From assembly GCF_907165045.1 (NCBI RefSeq), contig NZ_CAJRAU010000001.1:434001-498000 (forward strand): a stretch of DNA of 64,000 nt, given 5' to 3'. The translations under genes were made by a program, and so were the position numbers. This stretch comes from Dyadobacter linearis. Lineage in GTDB: Bacteria > Bacteroidota > Bacteroidia > Cytophagales > Spirosomataceae. The notes below the pieces were generated by a model. That model did not search any database. It saw only the letters and a list, made by a program, of their open reading frames with translations, and had not been told where the DNA came from. This document shows, one piece after another, positions 50,774-59,437 of this stretch. Within the stretch, counting starts at the first letter, position 1. Every line of letters starts with the position of its first letter.

Positions 50774-51100
50774 ATGAATCCTTACGATGACGACGAAGAA
50801 GTATTTGACGACGATCTTCCCGGCAATTATCCTTCGGAAGAAGATATATTCCGCAAAGGTCTCATCGAAGCCGATATTGATCCAGAAGATATTTCCCGCA
50901 TGAAACGTCCTGCCGAGCTGGATGCAGACGATTGGAACGAAAAGTCATTCGATGACGATCTGACCGGCGAAGATCTCGACGTACCAGGCTCGGAAGATGA
51001 TGACGAAGACGAAGCAATCGGTCGCGAAGACGAAGAAAATAACTATTACAGCCTGGGGGGCGACAACCACGAAGCCCAGGAAGAAAATCAGGGAGACTAG
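50774..51100 (+). CDS. Highly acidic small protein, unknown function
   Basis: The 108-residue protein has no signal peptide or membrane helix. I count 43 Asp and Glu residues, many in runs (DDDEEVFDDD, EDDDEDE), with scattered aromatics (NPYDDD, DDWNE). It resembles other small acidic Cytophagales proteins with low complexity and probably is intrinsically disordered. Binding of cations or basic partners would be natural guesses. The start MNPYDDDEEVF has no better alternative. A strong terminator follows 20 bp after the stop, so it is a single-gene transcript. Confidence 0.65.
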   Translation: MNPYDDDEEVFDDDLPGNYPSEEDIFRKGLIEADIDPEDISRMKRPAELDADDWNEKSFDDDLTGEDLDVPGSEDDDEDEAIGREDEENNYYSLGGDNHEAQEENQGD

Positions 51101-51120
51101 CCTCTACCCTACCATTCCAG

Positions 51121-51151
51121 AGCCTGGCAAATGTTTGTCAGGCTTTTCTTT
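51121..51151 (+). terminator. Rho-independent terminator of acidic-protein gene
   Basis: AGCCTGGCAAA and TTTGTCAGGCT form an 11-bp stem (with one G-T pair) around TG, followed by TTTCTTT. It separates the acidic-protein gene from the toxin-antitoxin-like pair. Confidence 0.88.
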
Positions 51152-51186
51152 GTACATTTGAATATCACATTATAATATTACACGCT

Positions 51187-51357
51187 ATGAGTAAAATGCA
51201 TGAAATCCTCAAAGAAGAAAAAATTACGGTAGGGCCAAAGTCTTCCAAACGCCTGACTCTGAACGATTTTTCTTTTATGAAATCCAGAGAATTACTTAAA
51301 AATCTACATACATCTCTTCGGGATACCGTCATTTCGGAAAGGCGGGGCGCAGAATGA
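51187..51357 (+). CDS. Candidate 56-residue antitoxin of the PIN-domain pair
   Basis: ATG at 51187 starts a 56-residue protein: MSKMHEILKEEKITVGPKSS, then KRLTLNDFSFMKSRELL and a basic C-terminal region (TSLRDTVISERRGAE). It ends in the ATGA that starts the PIN toxin gene (4-bp overlap), the usual coupling of antitoxin and toxin. It is shorter than common VapB proteins (about 70-90 residues) and shows no clear ribbon-helix-helix or AbrB N-terminus. Low GC relative to neighbours suggests acquisition with the toxin. Its antitoxin role is inferred from position only. Confidence 0.55.
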   Translation: MSKMHEILKEEKITVGPKSSKRLTLNDFSFMKSRELLKNLHTSLRDTVISERRGAE

Positions 51358-51788
51358 ATTTATTTCTTGACACGTCTTCACTGGTTACATTATATCATGA
51401 GGAGGCTGACACTGAAATAATGGATGCAGTATTCAATTTCGAAATCGTATCTAATATTTTTCTATCAGAAATTTCGAAAGTTGAATTTGCCTCCGCATTT
51501 TGGAAGAAAGTCAGAACGGGAGAAATTAGTACTGAGCTAGCGAATCAGATCATCAATATCTTTGAGCAGGACTGCGAAACATACATATTCGTTCCTGTTG
51601 ATGATTCAATCATAAAAAGTGCAAAACATTTGATCGGAAAATATGGGTATAAGGGTCTTCGGACGCTTGATAGTATTCAACTCGCGACCGCTTCTTGTTT
51701 GCGAGATAAGGTCGACCATTTTAAATCAGGCGACAAAGTGTTAACATCACTTCTGGCCAAGGAATCGTTGTCAACAAACATTCTGTAA
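51354..51788 (+). CDS. PIN-domain ribonuclease toxin (VapC-like)
   Basis: The 144-residue protein is a single PIN domain with the acidic quartet in place: Asp6 (FLDTS), Glu44 (SKVEFASAFW), Asp106 (TLDSIQLATAS) and Asp127 (SGDKVL). The FLDTSSLVTLY start and RTLDSIQLATA strongly support VapC. VapC toxins cleave tRNA or rRNA and stop translation when the antitoxin is lost. It overlaps the small upstream gene by 4 bp (ATGA), giving a typical two-gene operon. The stretch is AT-richer than its neighbours, consistent with horizontal transfer. No partner-specific motif identifies its target. Confidence 0.88.
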   Translation: MNLFLDTSSLVTLYHEEADTEIMDAVFNFEIVSNIFLSEISKVEFASAFWKKVRTGEISTELANQIINIFEQDCETYIFVPVDDSIIKSAKHLIGKYGYKGLRTLDSIQLATASCLRDKVDHFKSGDKVLTSLLAKESLSTNIL

Positions 51789-51846
51789 GCAACACTCCAA
51801 GTATGAATACCAGCGGTTCCTCTTTCTCTAGAAAAACAGGTGAATT

Positions 51847-53025
51847 ATGGCTGCATTTACGGCGGAGGCATTTGAGAAAGAGCTGATCGCGATATTGGAT
51901 TATTGGGAAAAATATGGGCCCGATCACGAGAAAGGCGGCTTTTATGGTCAAGTCAATTATGACAATCAGCCTGTTAAAGATTCGGATAGGTCAGTTGTTT
52001 TGACCGGGCGGATTTTGTGGACTTTCTCCCTGGCACACCGGCTTTTCAAGGAAGCAAAATATCTGACACTCGCTGACCGCGCTTACCAGCAGCTATCCAA
52101 GCATTTTTTCGACCCAAAACACGGTGGCGTATACTGGTCAGCAACAGCCGACGGCGCTCCGAAAGAGACCAAAAAGCAGGTTTACGGCAATGCGTTTGCG
52201 ATGTATGGATTGAGTGAATACTATCGAATCACGCACCACAAGCCCGCGCTTGAACAAGCTATTTCGCTATTTAATCTCATTGAAAAACACGCATTTGATG
52301 CAGCAAACGGCGGTTACAGGGAAGCCTTTGCGGAAGATTGGTCTGCTACTGACGATTATATTTTGAGTAAAAGTCCATGGGTCAAAAGCATGAATACGCA
52401 TTTGCATTTGGTGGAGGCCTACACAAATCTATATACAGTTTGGCCCGATAAAGAGCTGAAAAAGCAAACCGCCGCGATGCTCGACACGATCATCACGCAT
52501 ATTGTCAATCCGAAAACCAATACCATGCAGCTTTTCTTTGACGAAAAATGGAAAGCAAAGGATGATATTGTTTCGTACGGCCACGATATTGAAGCTTCCT
52601 GGTTGCTTTTTGAAACCGCCGAGATCCTGCACGATGAGAAGCTGATTGCGAAAATGAAAGAGAAATCCATCTTAATGGCAAGAATGGCCAGCAAGGGTTT
52701 AAGTCCGGACGGATCGCTGAACTACGAATATGACCCGGCTACCAAACATACCCAAACCGACCGGAGCTGGTGGGTTGGCGCCGAGCAGCTCGTCGGATTT
52801 TATAATGCTTACCAGCTCACGAAGGAGGAGCAGTTTAAAGTAAAAGCCGAAAAAAGCTGGGATTATGTAGTAGACAAGTTCATTGACCGCGAAAAAGGCG
52901 AGTGGCATGGGACAGTAAAAGAAGACGGTACGCCGGTTAAAGGCGATAAGATCAGCTTCTGGAAATGCCCTTACCACAATGCACGCGCCTGCGCCGAAAT
53001 GTGGCGGCGGCTGTCGAAAGCGTAA
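51847..53025 (+). CDS. Cellobiose 2-epimerase-like (AGE family) enzyme
   Basis: The 392-residue cytosolic protein is an (alpha/alpha)6 barrel of the N-acylglucosamine 2-epimerase family. Motifs are KGGFYGQVNYDNQPV, NTHLHLVEAYTNL, SYGHDIEASWLL, RSWWVGAEQLVGF and WKCPYHNARAC. The catalytic histidines known from Rhodothermus cellobiose 2-epimerase (His200, 259, 390) correspond here to His187, His246 and His377, all at a constant offset of 13, which supports cellobiose epimerase over other AGE members. It would convert cellobiose to glucosyl-mannose in beta-mannan or cellulose breakdown. It follows the PIN toxin by 58 bp and converges with the haem-c gene. Confidence 0.88.
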   Translation: MAAFTAEAFEKELIAILDYWEKYGPDHEKGGFYGQVNYDNQPVKDSDRSVVLTGRILWTFSLAHRLFKEAKYLTLADRAYQQLSKHFFDPKHGGVYWSATADGAPKETKKQVYGNAFAMYGLSEYYRITHHKPALEQAISLFNLIEKHAFDAANGGYREAFAEDWSATDDYILSKSPWVKSMNTHLHLVEAYTNLYTVWPDKELKKQTAAMLDTIITHIVNPKTNTMQLFFDEKWKAKDDIVSYGHDIEASWLLFETAEILHDEKLIAKMKEKSILMARMASKGLSPDGSLNYEYDPATKHTQTDRSWWVGAEQLVGFYNAYQLTKEEQFKVKAEKSWDYVVDKFIDREKGEWHGTVKEDGTPVKGDKISFWKCPYHNARACAEMWRRLSKA

Positions 53026-53040
53026 GTATTAGTATTACTG

Positions 53041-55215
53041 TTAGTTAAAAAACATCTCGTCGACCAGCACCAATGCGCGGTTACCTTTTGAATTGTGCCA
53101 CTCGGGTATCTTCACGACCGGCTTCACAATCACCTTCACGAAGGAAACTGTCTGCGGTTTAAATGTACCTTCAACCAGTTTTAAAGTCGCCTTATCCCCT
53201 TTTGCGGGCAGCGGGGCTTTGAAGGTGGAGATTAATTTAAGATCATCGCGGCTGTTTCCTGCCCACACTTCCACACTTTCCGGCGGAAAAATGCCCGTCG
53301 CCTCCTCAATCATATAATGCATCCCGACCGACGAAAGGGTGATCGGCTTTTTAAATTCCGACACCAGGATCATATCATTGTTCCTAACTCCTGCCCAGTT
53401 GTTAGCCCAGGCAGGATTATTAGCTCCTATAACACCCAATTTCTTATCAAAAAATGTCTTCGCTCCTTCTGCCTGATGCACGCGATTGAGCGGCGCGAGC
53501 AGATTTACACTATCCGGTTCGTATGCACTTTTGAAAAAATCAAATACCGCCAGGTCGCTTCCATACCACCCATTTTTATAAGCTTTTGCCTTGATTGTAC
53601 CGCTATTTGTCAGAATCGTTTTGTTGTTGAAAAGCGGCGAATTGACGCTGTCCGGCTCGGTTCCATCCATCGTGAAACGGATATCCACGCCTTTGATCGG
53701 GTGTTTCAGTTCCAGCGGAGCCGTTTTGGCAAATATCATCGAGCTGTTCTTCACCTGCGGCGGATTGAGTTTTAAAGGATTTTTACCATCGTCTTTAAAA
53801 CCGCCGATTATATCCATATTCTTAATATCCTTCTGCAAAACAGCCACGTCCGAAGCGGATAGTTTAGTGTCCCAAACCGCCACCGATTTGAGGCTTTTCA
53901 GTTGTGGCAATACACTTTTCAGATCGGCCAGCGTGAGCTTGGTGCCTGAGAGGGTCAAACTTTGCAGGTATTTGAGTGAAGAAAGTTCTTTGAGACCAGC
54001 TGCGGTAACATCTGTAAAATTCAGGTCCAGCTTACGCAGATTTTCAAATTGCTTTACGCTCTTCAAATCCGCATCCTTAACCGGCATTTTGTTGAGATTC
54101 AATGAAATAACTTGTTTCTTGATTTCGCTCAGCTCGTCAAGTTGCTTTGCATTGAATGCCGATGCATTGTAAATATTCACCCCGAGAGCCGGCGACTCGC
54201 GTGCAAGCGGAAGAATGGTCCGGTAGTCCGAATTCAACTTGGCGACCGTTTCTTCATCCGCCGCCGGGAAGTCAAACTTGTCGACCGTTTGCGCGGGTTT
54301 CAGGTAAGTGGTGGCCAGGATGCGGAGTGAATCCGTTGAGGCGAGTTCGGTTATTTTTCTTTTAAATTCTGCCTTCTGTTTAACCCACAATGTTATCAAA
54401 GAGATTTCCTGCAAAGTCAGTTGTGCTTTTCCGGAAGGCGGCATATGCTTTTTTTCTTCCATCGGTAAATGCACCCGCTGCAACAAAAGGCTCATTTGCG
54501 GATTCCCGGGCACGATCAGTTTGCCTGATTTCCCCCCTTTCATGATCGATTCGGGGTCGGAAAGATTCAGCTCACCTTTGATCTTGTCTGGATTGTGACA
54601 GCTTGTACATTTTTGGTCAAATATTGGCTTGATAACATTGGTGTACACCACCGCTTCTTCCAGCGGCACCGCTGCCATTTCATTATTTTGTTCAATAGGC
54701 TCCCAGATAAAATTGCTGCCGTGCGTTAATGCAGCGCCATAATGCCCGGTTAGCACGAGAATAGTGACCGTGACAAATGCGCCCGCCTTCGCGACCGGCG
54801 CTTTGTACCAACCCGTATTACGGATCCAGTAAATGATCGAAGCGATAAAGAAGATACCTGCCCCAGTCCATTTGTGGAGGGTCAGCGTATCGCCCGTGTA
54901 GCCTTCTTCCCGCGATAGAAAAAGTCCCATAATTACCGTGATAGCGGCAAATAGTGCGCCGATCAGCAGCAGGTTTTGAAGGAAATTTTTGTAAAAAGTG
55001 TTGGTCGCGTATTCAGGTTTGAAGCGGAAAAATTCGAGCAGCATCGCGATCAGCAGGATCACGATCGGGAAATGCAGGATCAGCGGGTGCATTCGCCCGA
55101 TGGTTTGCAGCCAGGTGGGAACAACAAGCTTGCTTTCAAAAAGCAGTAGAAATAGGATAAAAATGTTGGCAGCAACGAGCAGCTGTTCCGCAAAAAACCT
55201 GAATCTTAAATGCAT
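53041..55215 (-). CDS. Multidomain membrane haem-c protein (DUF2231, PSCyt1, LRR-like, chitobiase C-terminal-like modules)
   Basis: The 724-residue protein starts with five hydrophobic segments of the DUF2231 type (RMHPLILHFPIVIL at about 41-54). A haem-c PSCyt1 module follows: C203-TSC206-H207, MPPSGK as likely axial Met258. A leucine-rich-repeat-like region (about 365-460: LKSVKQFENLRKLDLNFTDVTAAGLKEL) comes next, then a chitobiase/FN3-like module (KHPIKGVDIRFTMDGTEPD) and a C-terminal discoidin-like beta module. Anchored in the membrane with a periplasmic haem, it may donate electrons to a partner. It is the last gene of a minus-strand cluster with DUF1501 (46-bp gap) and the PSCyt/DUF1549/DUF1553 protein. 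Function unknown. Confidence 0.85.
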   Translation of the reverse strand: MHLRFRFFAEQLLVAANIFILFLLLFESKLVVPTWLQTIGRMHPLILHFPIVILLIAMLLEFFRFKPEYATNTFYKNFLQNLLLIGALFAAITVIMGLFLSREEGYTGDTLTLHKWTGAGIFFIASIIYWIRNTGWYKAPVAKAGAFVTVTILVLTGHYGAALTHGSNFIWEPIEQNNEMAAVPLEEAVVYTNVIKPIFDQKCTSCHNPDKIKGELNLSDPESIMKGGKSGKLIVPGNPQMSLLLQRVHLPMEEKKHMPPSGKAQLTLQEISLITLWVKQKAEFKRKITELASTDSLRILATTYLKPAQTVDKFDFPAADEETVAKLNSDYRTILPLARESPALGVNIYNASAFNAKQLDELSEIKKQVISLNLNKMPVKDADLKSVKQFENLRKLDLNFTDVTAAGLKELSSLKYLQSLTLSGTKLTLADLKSVLPQLKSLKSVAVWDTKLSASDVAVLQKDIKNMDIIGGFKDDGKNPLKLNPPQVKNSSMIFAKTAPLELKHPIKGVDIRFTMDGTEPDSVNSPLFNNKTILTNSGTIKAKAYKNGWYGSDLAVFDFFKSAYEPDSVNLLAPLNRVHQAEGAKTFFDKKLGVIGANNPAWANNWAGVRNNDMILVSEFKKPITLSSVGMHYMIEEATGIFPPESVEVWAGNSRDDLKLISTFKAPLPAKGDKATLKLVEGTFKPQTVSFVKVIVKPVVKIPEWHNSKGNRALVLVDEMFFN

Positions 55216-55261
55216 TAAAGTTTTACCAAGGGTTTAGTCAAATAGGAAATTACTGAATGGA

Positions 55262-56716
55262 TCAGCTGATAATATCTCGCACCACATTACCCGAAACGTC
55301 GGTAAGCCGGTACCTTCTTCCGAGGTGTTTGAAGATCAGTTTCTCATGGTTCAGACCAAGCTGGTGCAAGATAGTAGCCTGGAAATCATGTACATGGACC
55401 GGATCTTTGGCAATATTGTAACCTAATTCATCCGTTTCTCCATATACCATTCCCGGCTTGATCCCGCCGCCTGCCATCCAGATCGTGAAGCATCTCGGGT
55501 GGTGATCACGCCCGTAATTATCAGCGGTCAATTTTCCCTGCGTGTAACTGGTCCGCCCAAATTCACCTCCCCAGATCACCAATGTTTCATCAAGTAATCC
55601 TCTCTGTTTCAAATCGGTAACCAATGCAGCAGAAGCCTGATCGACGTCCATTGCTTGTTTGGTGATTTCATAAGGCAGGTTTCCGTGCTGGTCCCAGCCC
55701 TGGTGATATAGCTGAACAAACCGCACGCCATTTTCGGATAACTTCCTTGCCAGCAAACAGTTAGCTGCGTAAGTACCAGGTACCAGACATTCCGGTCCGT
55801 ATAATTTGATAATATCGTCAGACTCTTTCGAAAGATCCATTACCTCCGGCACGGCAGTTTGCATCCGGTAAGCCATTTCATATTGCTTGATCTTCGCGGT
55901 GATCTCCGGGTCGCCGAACTCCTGGTAAGACATTTCGTTCAGTTGCGACAAGTTATCCAGCATCGTCCGCCGCTCCGTCCGGTCCATTCCTTCGGGATCG
56001 CGCAGGTACAAAACAGGATCTTCGCCTTTACTAAACTGCACGCCCTGGTGAACAGAATCCAGGAAACCATTTGACCATAGTTTCGAATATACTCCCTGAC
56101 CATTACCTACCCCGCGTGACAGCAAAACGGTGAAATTCGGCAGGTTTTTGTTCTCATTTCCCAATCCATAACTCAGCCAGGAGCCCATACTAGGCCGATT
56201 TCCCTGCTGGGAGCCAGTTTGCAAAAACGTCAAAGCCGGATCGTGGTTGATCGCCTCCGTGTACATTGAGCGGACAATACATATATCGTCGACAATTTTA
56301 GAAGTATAAGGAAGCAAATTGCTCACCCACGCCTGCGACTGACCATATTGTTTGAAATCCACAAAGGAACCCACGAGTGGGAACGAAGCCTGATTGGCCG
56401 TCATACCTGTCAAACGCTGATTTCCACGAACGGAAGGCGGTATTTCCTGCCCGAGCATCTCTCGGAGTTTTGGTTTATAGTCAAAAAGCTCCTGCTGCGA
56501 CGGTGCTCCGTTCTGGAACATATAGATCACGCGTTTTGCCTTCGGCGCGAAATGCGGGATTCCCGGCGCGAGGCCCTCTTCTTCCAGACTCCCTCCCTTT
56601 AACAGATCCGGCATTAAAAGTGAACCTAACGCTACTCCACCAATCCCGAGGCTCATCGTAGATAAAAACCTGCGCCTGTTAAAATTGAATCCGTGCTCTA
56701 ATATTTCCTTTTCCAT
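55262..56716 (-). CDS. DUF1501 (Tat-exported, sulfatase-like) protein
   Basis: The 484-residue protein has a Tat-type signal: NRRRFLSTMSLGIGGVALGSLL near residues 13-34 (RRxFL). DUF1501 then covers most of the length, with PHFAPKAKRVIYMFQNGAPSQ, PSMGSWLSYGLG, GWDQHGNLPYE, LVIWGGEFGRT and GRDHHPRCFTIWMAGGGIKPG. The fold is alkaline-phosphatase/sulfatase-like, and the family nearly always neighbours PSCyt/DUF1549/DUF1553 genes, as here. Tat export implies folding and perhaps metal loading in the cytosol. No enzyme activity is established. Its 5-prime side carries the heptamer repeats, and the haem protein gene follows after 46 bp. Confidence 0.9.
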   Translation of the reverse strand: MEKEILEHGFNFNRRRFLSTMSLGIGGVALGSLLMPDLLKGGSLEEEGLAPGIPHFAPKAKRVIYMFQNGAPSQQELFDYKPKLREMLGQEIPPSVRGNQRLTGMTANQASFPLVGSFVDFKQYGQSQAWVSNLLPYTSKIVDDICIVRSMYTEAINHDPALTFLQTGSQQGNRPSMGSWLSYGLGNENKNLPNFTVLLSRGVGNGQGVYSKLWSNGFLDSVHQGVQFSKGEDPVLYLRDPEGMDRTERRTMLDNLSQLNEMSYQEFGDPEITAKIKQYEMAYRMQTAVPEVMDLSKESDDIIKLYGPECLVPGTYAANCLLARKLSENGVRFVQLYHQGWDQHGNLPYEITKQAMDVDQASAALVTDLKQRGLLDETLVIWGGEFGRTSYTQGKLTADNYGRDHHPRCFTIWMAGGGIKPGMVYGETDELGYNIAKDPVHVHDFQATILHQLGLNHEKLIFKHLGRRYRLTDVSGNVVRDIIS

Positions 56717-56720
56717 GTTT

Positions 56721-56852
56721 GAAGGCTGTTAGCTTGTAGCTCTTAGCTTTTGGCTGTTAGCTTTTGTTTTCTTTGTTTCAATAATCTGAATGTGTCTATT
56801 TTCGAGAAGCAATAACTAATAACTAATAGCTAATAGCTAATACCTAACAGCT
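56721..56852. repeat. Two mirrored arrays of six heptamers in the DUF1501-PSCyt1 intergenic region
   Basis: Array A (56721-56762) is six heptamers on the plus strand: GAAGGCT, GTTAGCT, TGTAGCT, CTTAGCT, TTTGGCT, GTTAGCT. Array B (56811-56852) is AATAACT, AATAACT, AATAGCT, AATAGCT, AATACCT, AACAGCT. The reverse complement of array A reads AGCTAAC-type, while array B is AGCTAAT-type, so the arrays are mirror images separated by 48 bp and may fold into a hairpin in the mRNA. Similar heptad repeats occur in Cytophagales intergenic regions; function unknown. Confidence 0.75.
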
Positions 56853-56856
56853 ATCC

Positions 56857-59178
56857 TCAACTCTTCGTTATCGTTTCCTCTAAATTGTAAATCGTCGAAA
56901 TCACTCTCATTAACGAGGCTAGTGCTTTTTTGTCGACGTTTCTGGTCAGTGGATATTCACCGATCGCGACCATTTTATCGGCAGCGGCCGGACTGATCGA
57001 TTTCAGCTCTTTATCGTAGTAGGCTGTCAAAACACTCAATTCCTTTTCCGATGGCGTGCGGCAAACGATCAGGCGGAATGCTTTGATAATCTTGTCTTTT
57101 GCCTCGGTTTTCTCCTGCAACAATTTAGCAGAAAGTACCCGCGACGCTTCCAGTACTGCCGGATCATTCATCATCACCAATGCCTGCAATGGCGTATTAG
57201 TCTTCAACCTTTTAACCTCACACAAATCCCGGTTACTGGCATCGAAAATGGCCATAGTAGGCGGCGGAACCGTTCTCTTTATAAGCGTATACATTCCCCG
57301 GCGGTACAAACTCGCTCCGTGATCCTGGTTGTAAACGGATAGTAAACCGCGCCCCGAAGTAGCGCCTTCCCATAACCCGGCGGGCTGATACGGCTTCACA
57401 CTCGGGCCGCCAATTGTCTTATTCAAAAGCCCGCTGCTTGCAAGTACCAGATCCTTGATAAACTCCGCATGAATACGATATCTTGAACCGCGCGCCAGTA
57501 GGATATTGTCCGGATCAACAGCCAGTTTTTCTTTCGATACCACAGCCGATTGCCTGTAAGTAGCCGAGGTAACCATTTGTTTTACAAGCCGTTTAATATC
57601 CCAGTTGTGTTCCATAAAATCAACCGCGAGCCAATCAAGCAATGCGGGATGTGATGGAAGTTCGCCCTGCATTCCGAAGTCGCCCGACGTTTTTACAATA
57701 CCCTTTCCAAAGAATTCCTGCCAAAGTATATTGACGTAAACCCTGGAAGTCAGCGGATTCCTTTTATCAAATAGCCATTGTGACAACCCCAGTCTGTTTT
57801 TAGGATACTTTTTGTCAAAAGGCAAAATAGAGCTTGGTGTTCCGGGCTCCACTTCGTCCCCCAATGCATCGTAAACGCCCCTTTTCAGAATGTGCGTTTT
57901 ACGCGTAGAGTCGAGATCGCCCATTACGGACACGATCAGACGGTTGGTATCAGGCTTATTCACAAACGTCAGAATGCTTTTTACATCCTCGTCGCTAATC
58001 TCCATCAAAGGCTTCTTCGCATAAGTTTCCGGCCCGCCGATCACCGATTCGATACCCACTTCACTTACATTATTGAAGAAGGCAAACATCTGATAATATT
58101 CCTTTTGCGAAAGCGGATCGTATTTGTGGTCGTGGCAATGCGCACATTCGAGCGTTACGCCCAAAAGTCCTTTGCCAAAAAGGTCATTCCGGTCTGTCAC
58201 ATACATGATCCGGTATTCCTCAGGTATTACCCCACCCTCTTCTGTTATTTTATGATTCCGGTTGAAACCAGTCGCCAGCAGCTGCTCTTTGCTCGAATTT
58301 GGAAGCAGGTCGCCCGCCATTTGCCAGGTCACGAAATCATTGTAATGCATATTTTTATTAAAAGCATGGATCACCCAGTCGCGCCACGGCCACTGCGTGC
58401 GGTATCCATCGTCCTGGTACCCGTGAGAATCGGCATATCTGGCTAAATCCAGCCAGTGAATCGCCATTTTCTCCCCGTATGCAGGGTTTTTAAGGAGCTG
58501 ATCCACCATCTTTTCGTACGCATTCTCACTTTTGTCAGCCAGAAACTCGTCCATCATTTTTAATGTAGGCGGCAAGCCGGTCAGGTCGAGGCTGAGTCTT
58601 TTCAGCAGGCGCTCTTTGTCCGCTTCTTCGTTGGGTTTTAATCCTTTTTGCTCCTGTTTTTCGAGAATAAAATGGTCAATTTCGTTTCTAGGCCATTCCT
58701 TGTCGTCAACTTCCGGCACGGCTGGCTTTTTAGGAGCCACAAATGCCCAGTGTTTTTCGTACTTCGCACCCTGCTTGATCCATTTCTCGATGAGGGTAAC
58801 CTCCCGCTGGGTCAGTTTAAGGTTTGAATTAGGCGGCGGCATTTTTAGCGCGGTATCCGTAGTAGTAATGCGCAGATACGCTTCCGAAAGCTCCGGCTTG
58901 CCGGCCACGATCGCGTGTGCTTTGGGATTTTCCTGTAATGCTTTAAACGCAGCTTCGGGATCGTCAAGCCGCAGACCAGCCTCGCGCTTATTTGCATCGG
59001 GGCCGTGGCAAGCCAGACATTTATCAGAAAGAATTGGCCGGATATCGAAATTGTAGCTTACCTGATCAGGTATCTTTTCGTCCGTAACTTGCGTCGACGA
59101 GCTGTTATTGCAGGATTTAAACACCAATGCGCACCATACCAGAAGTACGATACAGGTAATTCTTGTCTTAAAATTCAT
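56857..59178 (-). CDS. PSCyt1/DUF1549/DUF1553 lipoprotein with haem-c
   Basis: The start MNFKTRITCIVLLVW gives a lipoprotein signal (Cys23 in VFKSC); an upstream Met at 59199 is less likely. In order, about 773 residues hold a PSCyt1 haem-c module (C54-LAC57-H58, Met in KMPPPNS), DUF1549 (about 160-360, DHFILEKQEQ, RYADSHGYQDDG, LLATGFNRN) and DUF1553 (about 480-740, RLGLSQWLFDKRNPLTSRVYVNILWQ, YTLIKRTVPPPTMAIFDASNRDLCEVKR). Such proteins, first noted in Planctomycetes, are surface or periplasmic and presumed to process polymers by an unknown reaction. Gene order with DUF1501 and the DUF2231-haem protein suggests one transport/redox unit. Confidence 0.9.
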   Translation of the reverse strand: MNFKTRITCIVLLVWCALVFKSCNNSSSTQVTDEKIPDQVSYNFDIRPILSDKCLACHGPDANKREAGLRLDDPEAAFKALQENPKAHAIVAGKPELSEAYLRITTTDTALKMPPPNSNLKLTQREVTLIEKWIKQGAKYEKHWAFVAPKKPAVPEVDDKEWPRNEIDHFILEKQEQKGLKPNEEADKERLLKRLSLDLTGLPPTLKMMDEFLADKSENAYEKMVDQLLKNPAYGEKMAIHWLDLARYADSHGYQDDGYRTQWPWRDWVIHAFNKNMHYNDFVTWQMAGDLLPNSSKEQLLATGFNRNHKITEEGGVIPEEYRIMYVTDRNDLFGKGLLGVTLECAHCHDHKYDPLSQKEYYQMFAFFNNVSEVGIESVIGGPETYAKKPLMEISDEDVKSILTFVNKPDTNRLIVSVMGDLDSTRKTHILKRGVYDALGDEVEPGTPSSILPFDKKYPKNRLGLSQWLFDKRNPLTSRVYVNILWQEFFGKGIVKTSGDFGMQGELPSHPALLDWLAVDFMEHNWDIKRLVKQMVTSATYRQSAVVSKEKLAVDPDNILLARGSRYRIHAEFIKDLVLASSGLLNKTIGGPSVKPYQPAGLWEGATSGRGLLSVYNQDHGASLYRRGMYTLIKRTVPPPTMAIFDASNRDLCEVKRLKTNTPLQALVMMNDPAVLEASRVLSAKLLQEKTEAKDKIIKAFRLIVCRTPSEKELSVLTAYYDKELKSISPAAADKMVAIGEYPLTRNVDKKALASLMRVISTIYNLEETITKS

Positions 59179-59322
59179 GGTAGCAGGTTCAGGAATCAAT
59201 CACACTTTTTCGTTCTTCTAACTAAGATAACTTAAAAAATGCACATTTATTGATACAATAATGCATATTTCAAACAAACTAACTGTCCTGCTCTATACTG
59301 TTCATTCCAGAATCCTAAAAAT

Positions 59323-59368
59323 AAAACCGGCTGAGAATTTCCACTGTCAGAAATTCCCAGCCGGTTTT
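59323..59368 (-). terminator. Terminator after DUF885 peptidase gene
   Basis: AAAACCGGCTG and CAGCCGGTTTT form an 11-bp stem, with an inner AATTTC/GAAATT pair, followed on the minus strand by TTTTATTTTT. It lies 70-115 bp downstream of the DUF885 stop. Confidence 0.88.
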
Positions 59369-59437
59369 TGACCGTTATATAAATGCTTGTCTAAAAATGA
59401 AATACGCCCAAAACCAAGCACCAATGCACTTTAATAG

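Noticed and set aside
56721-56852. CRISPR array
   Set aside because: The repeats are contiguous heptamers without spacers, and no cas gene is present.
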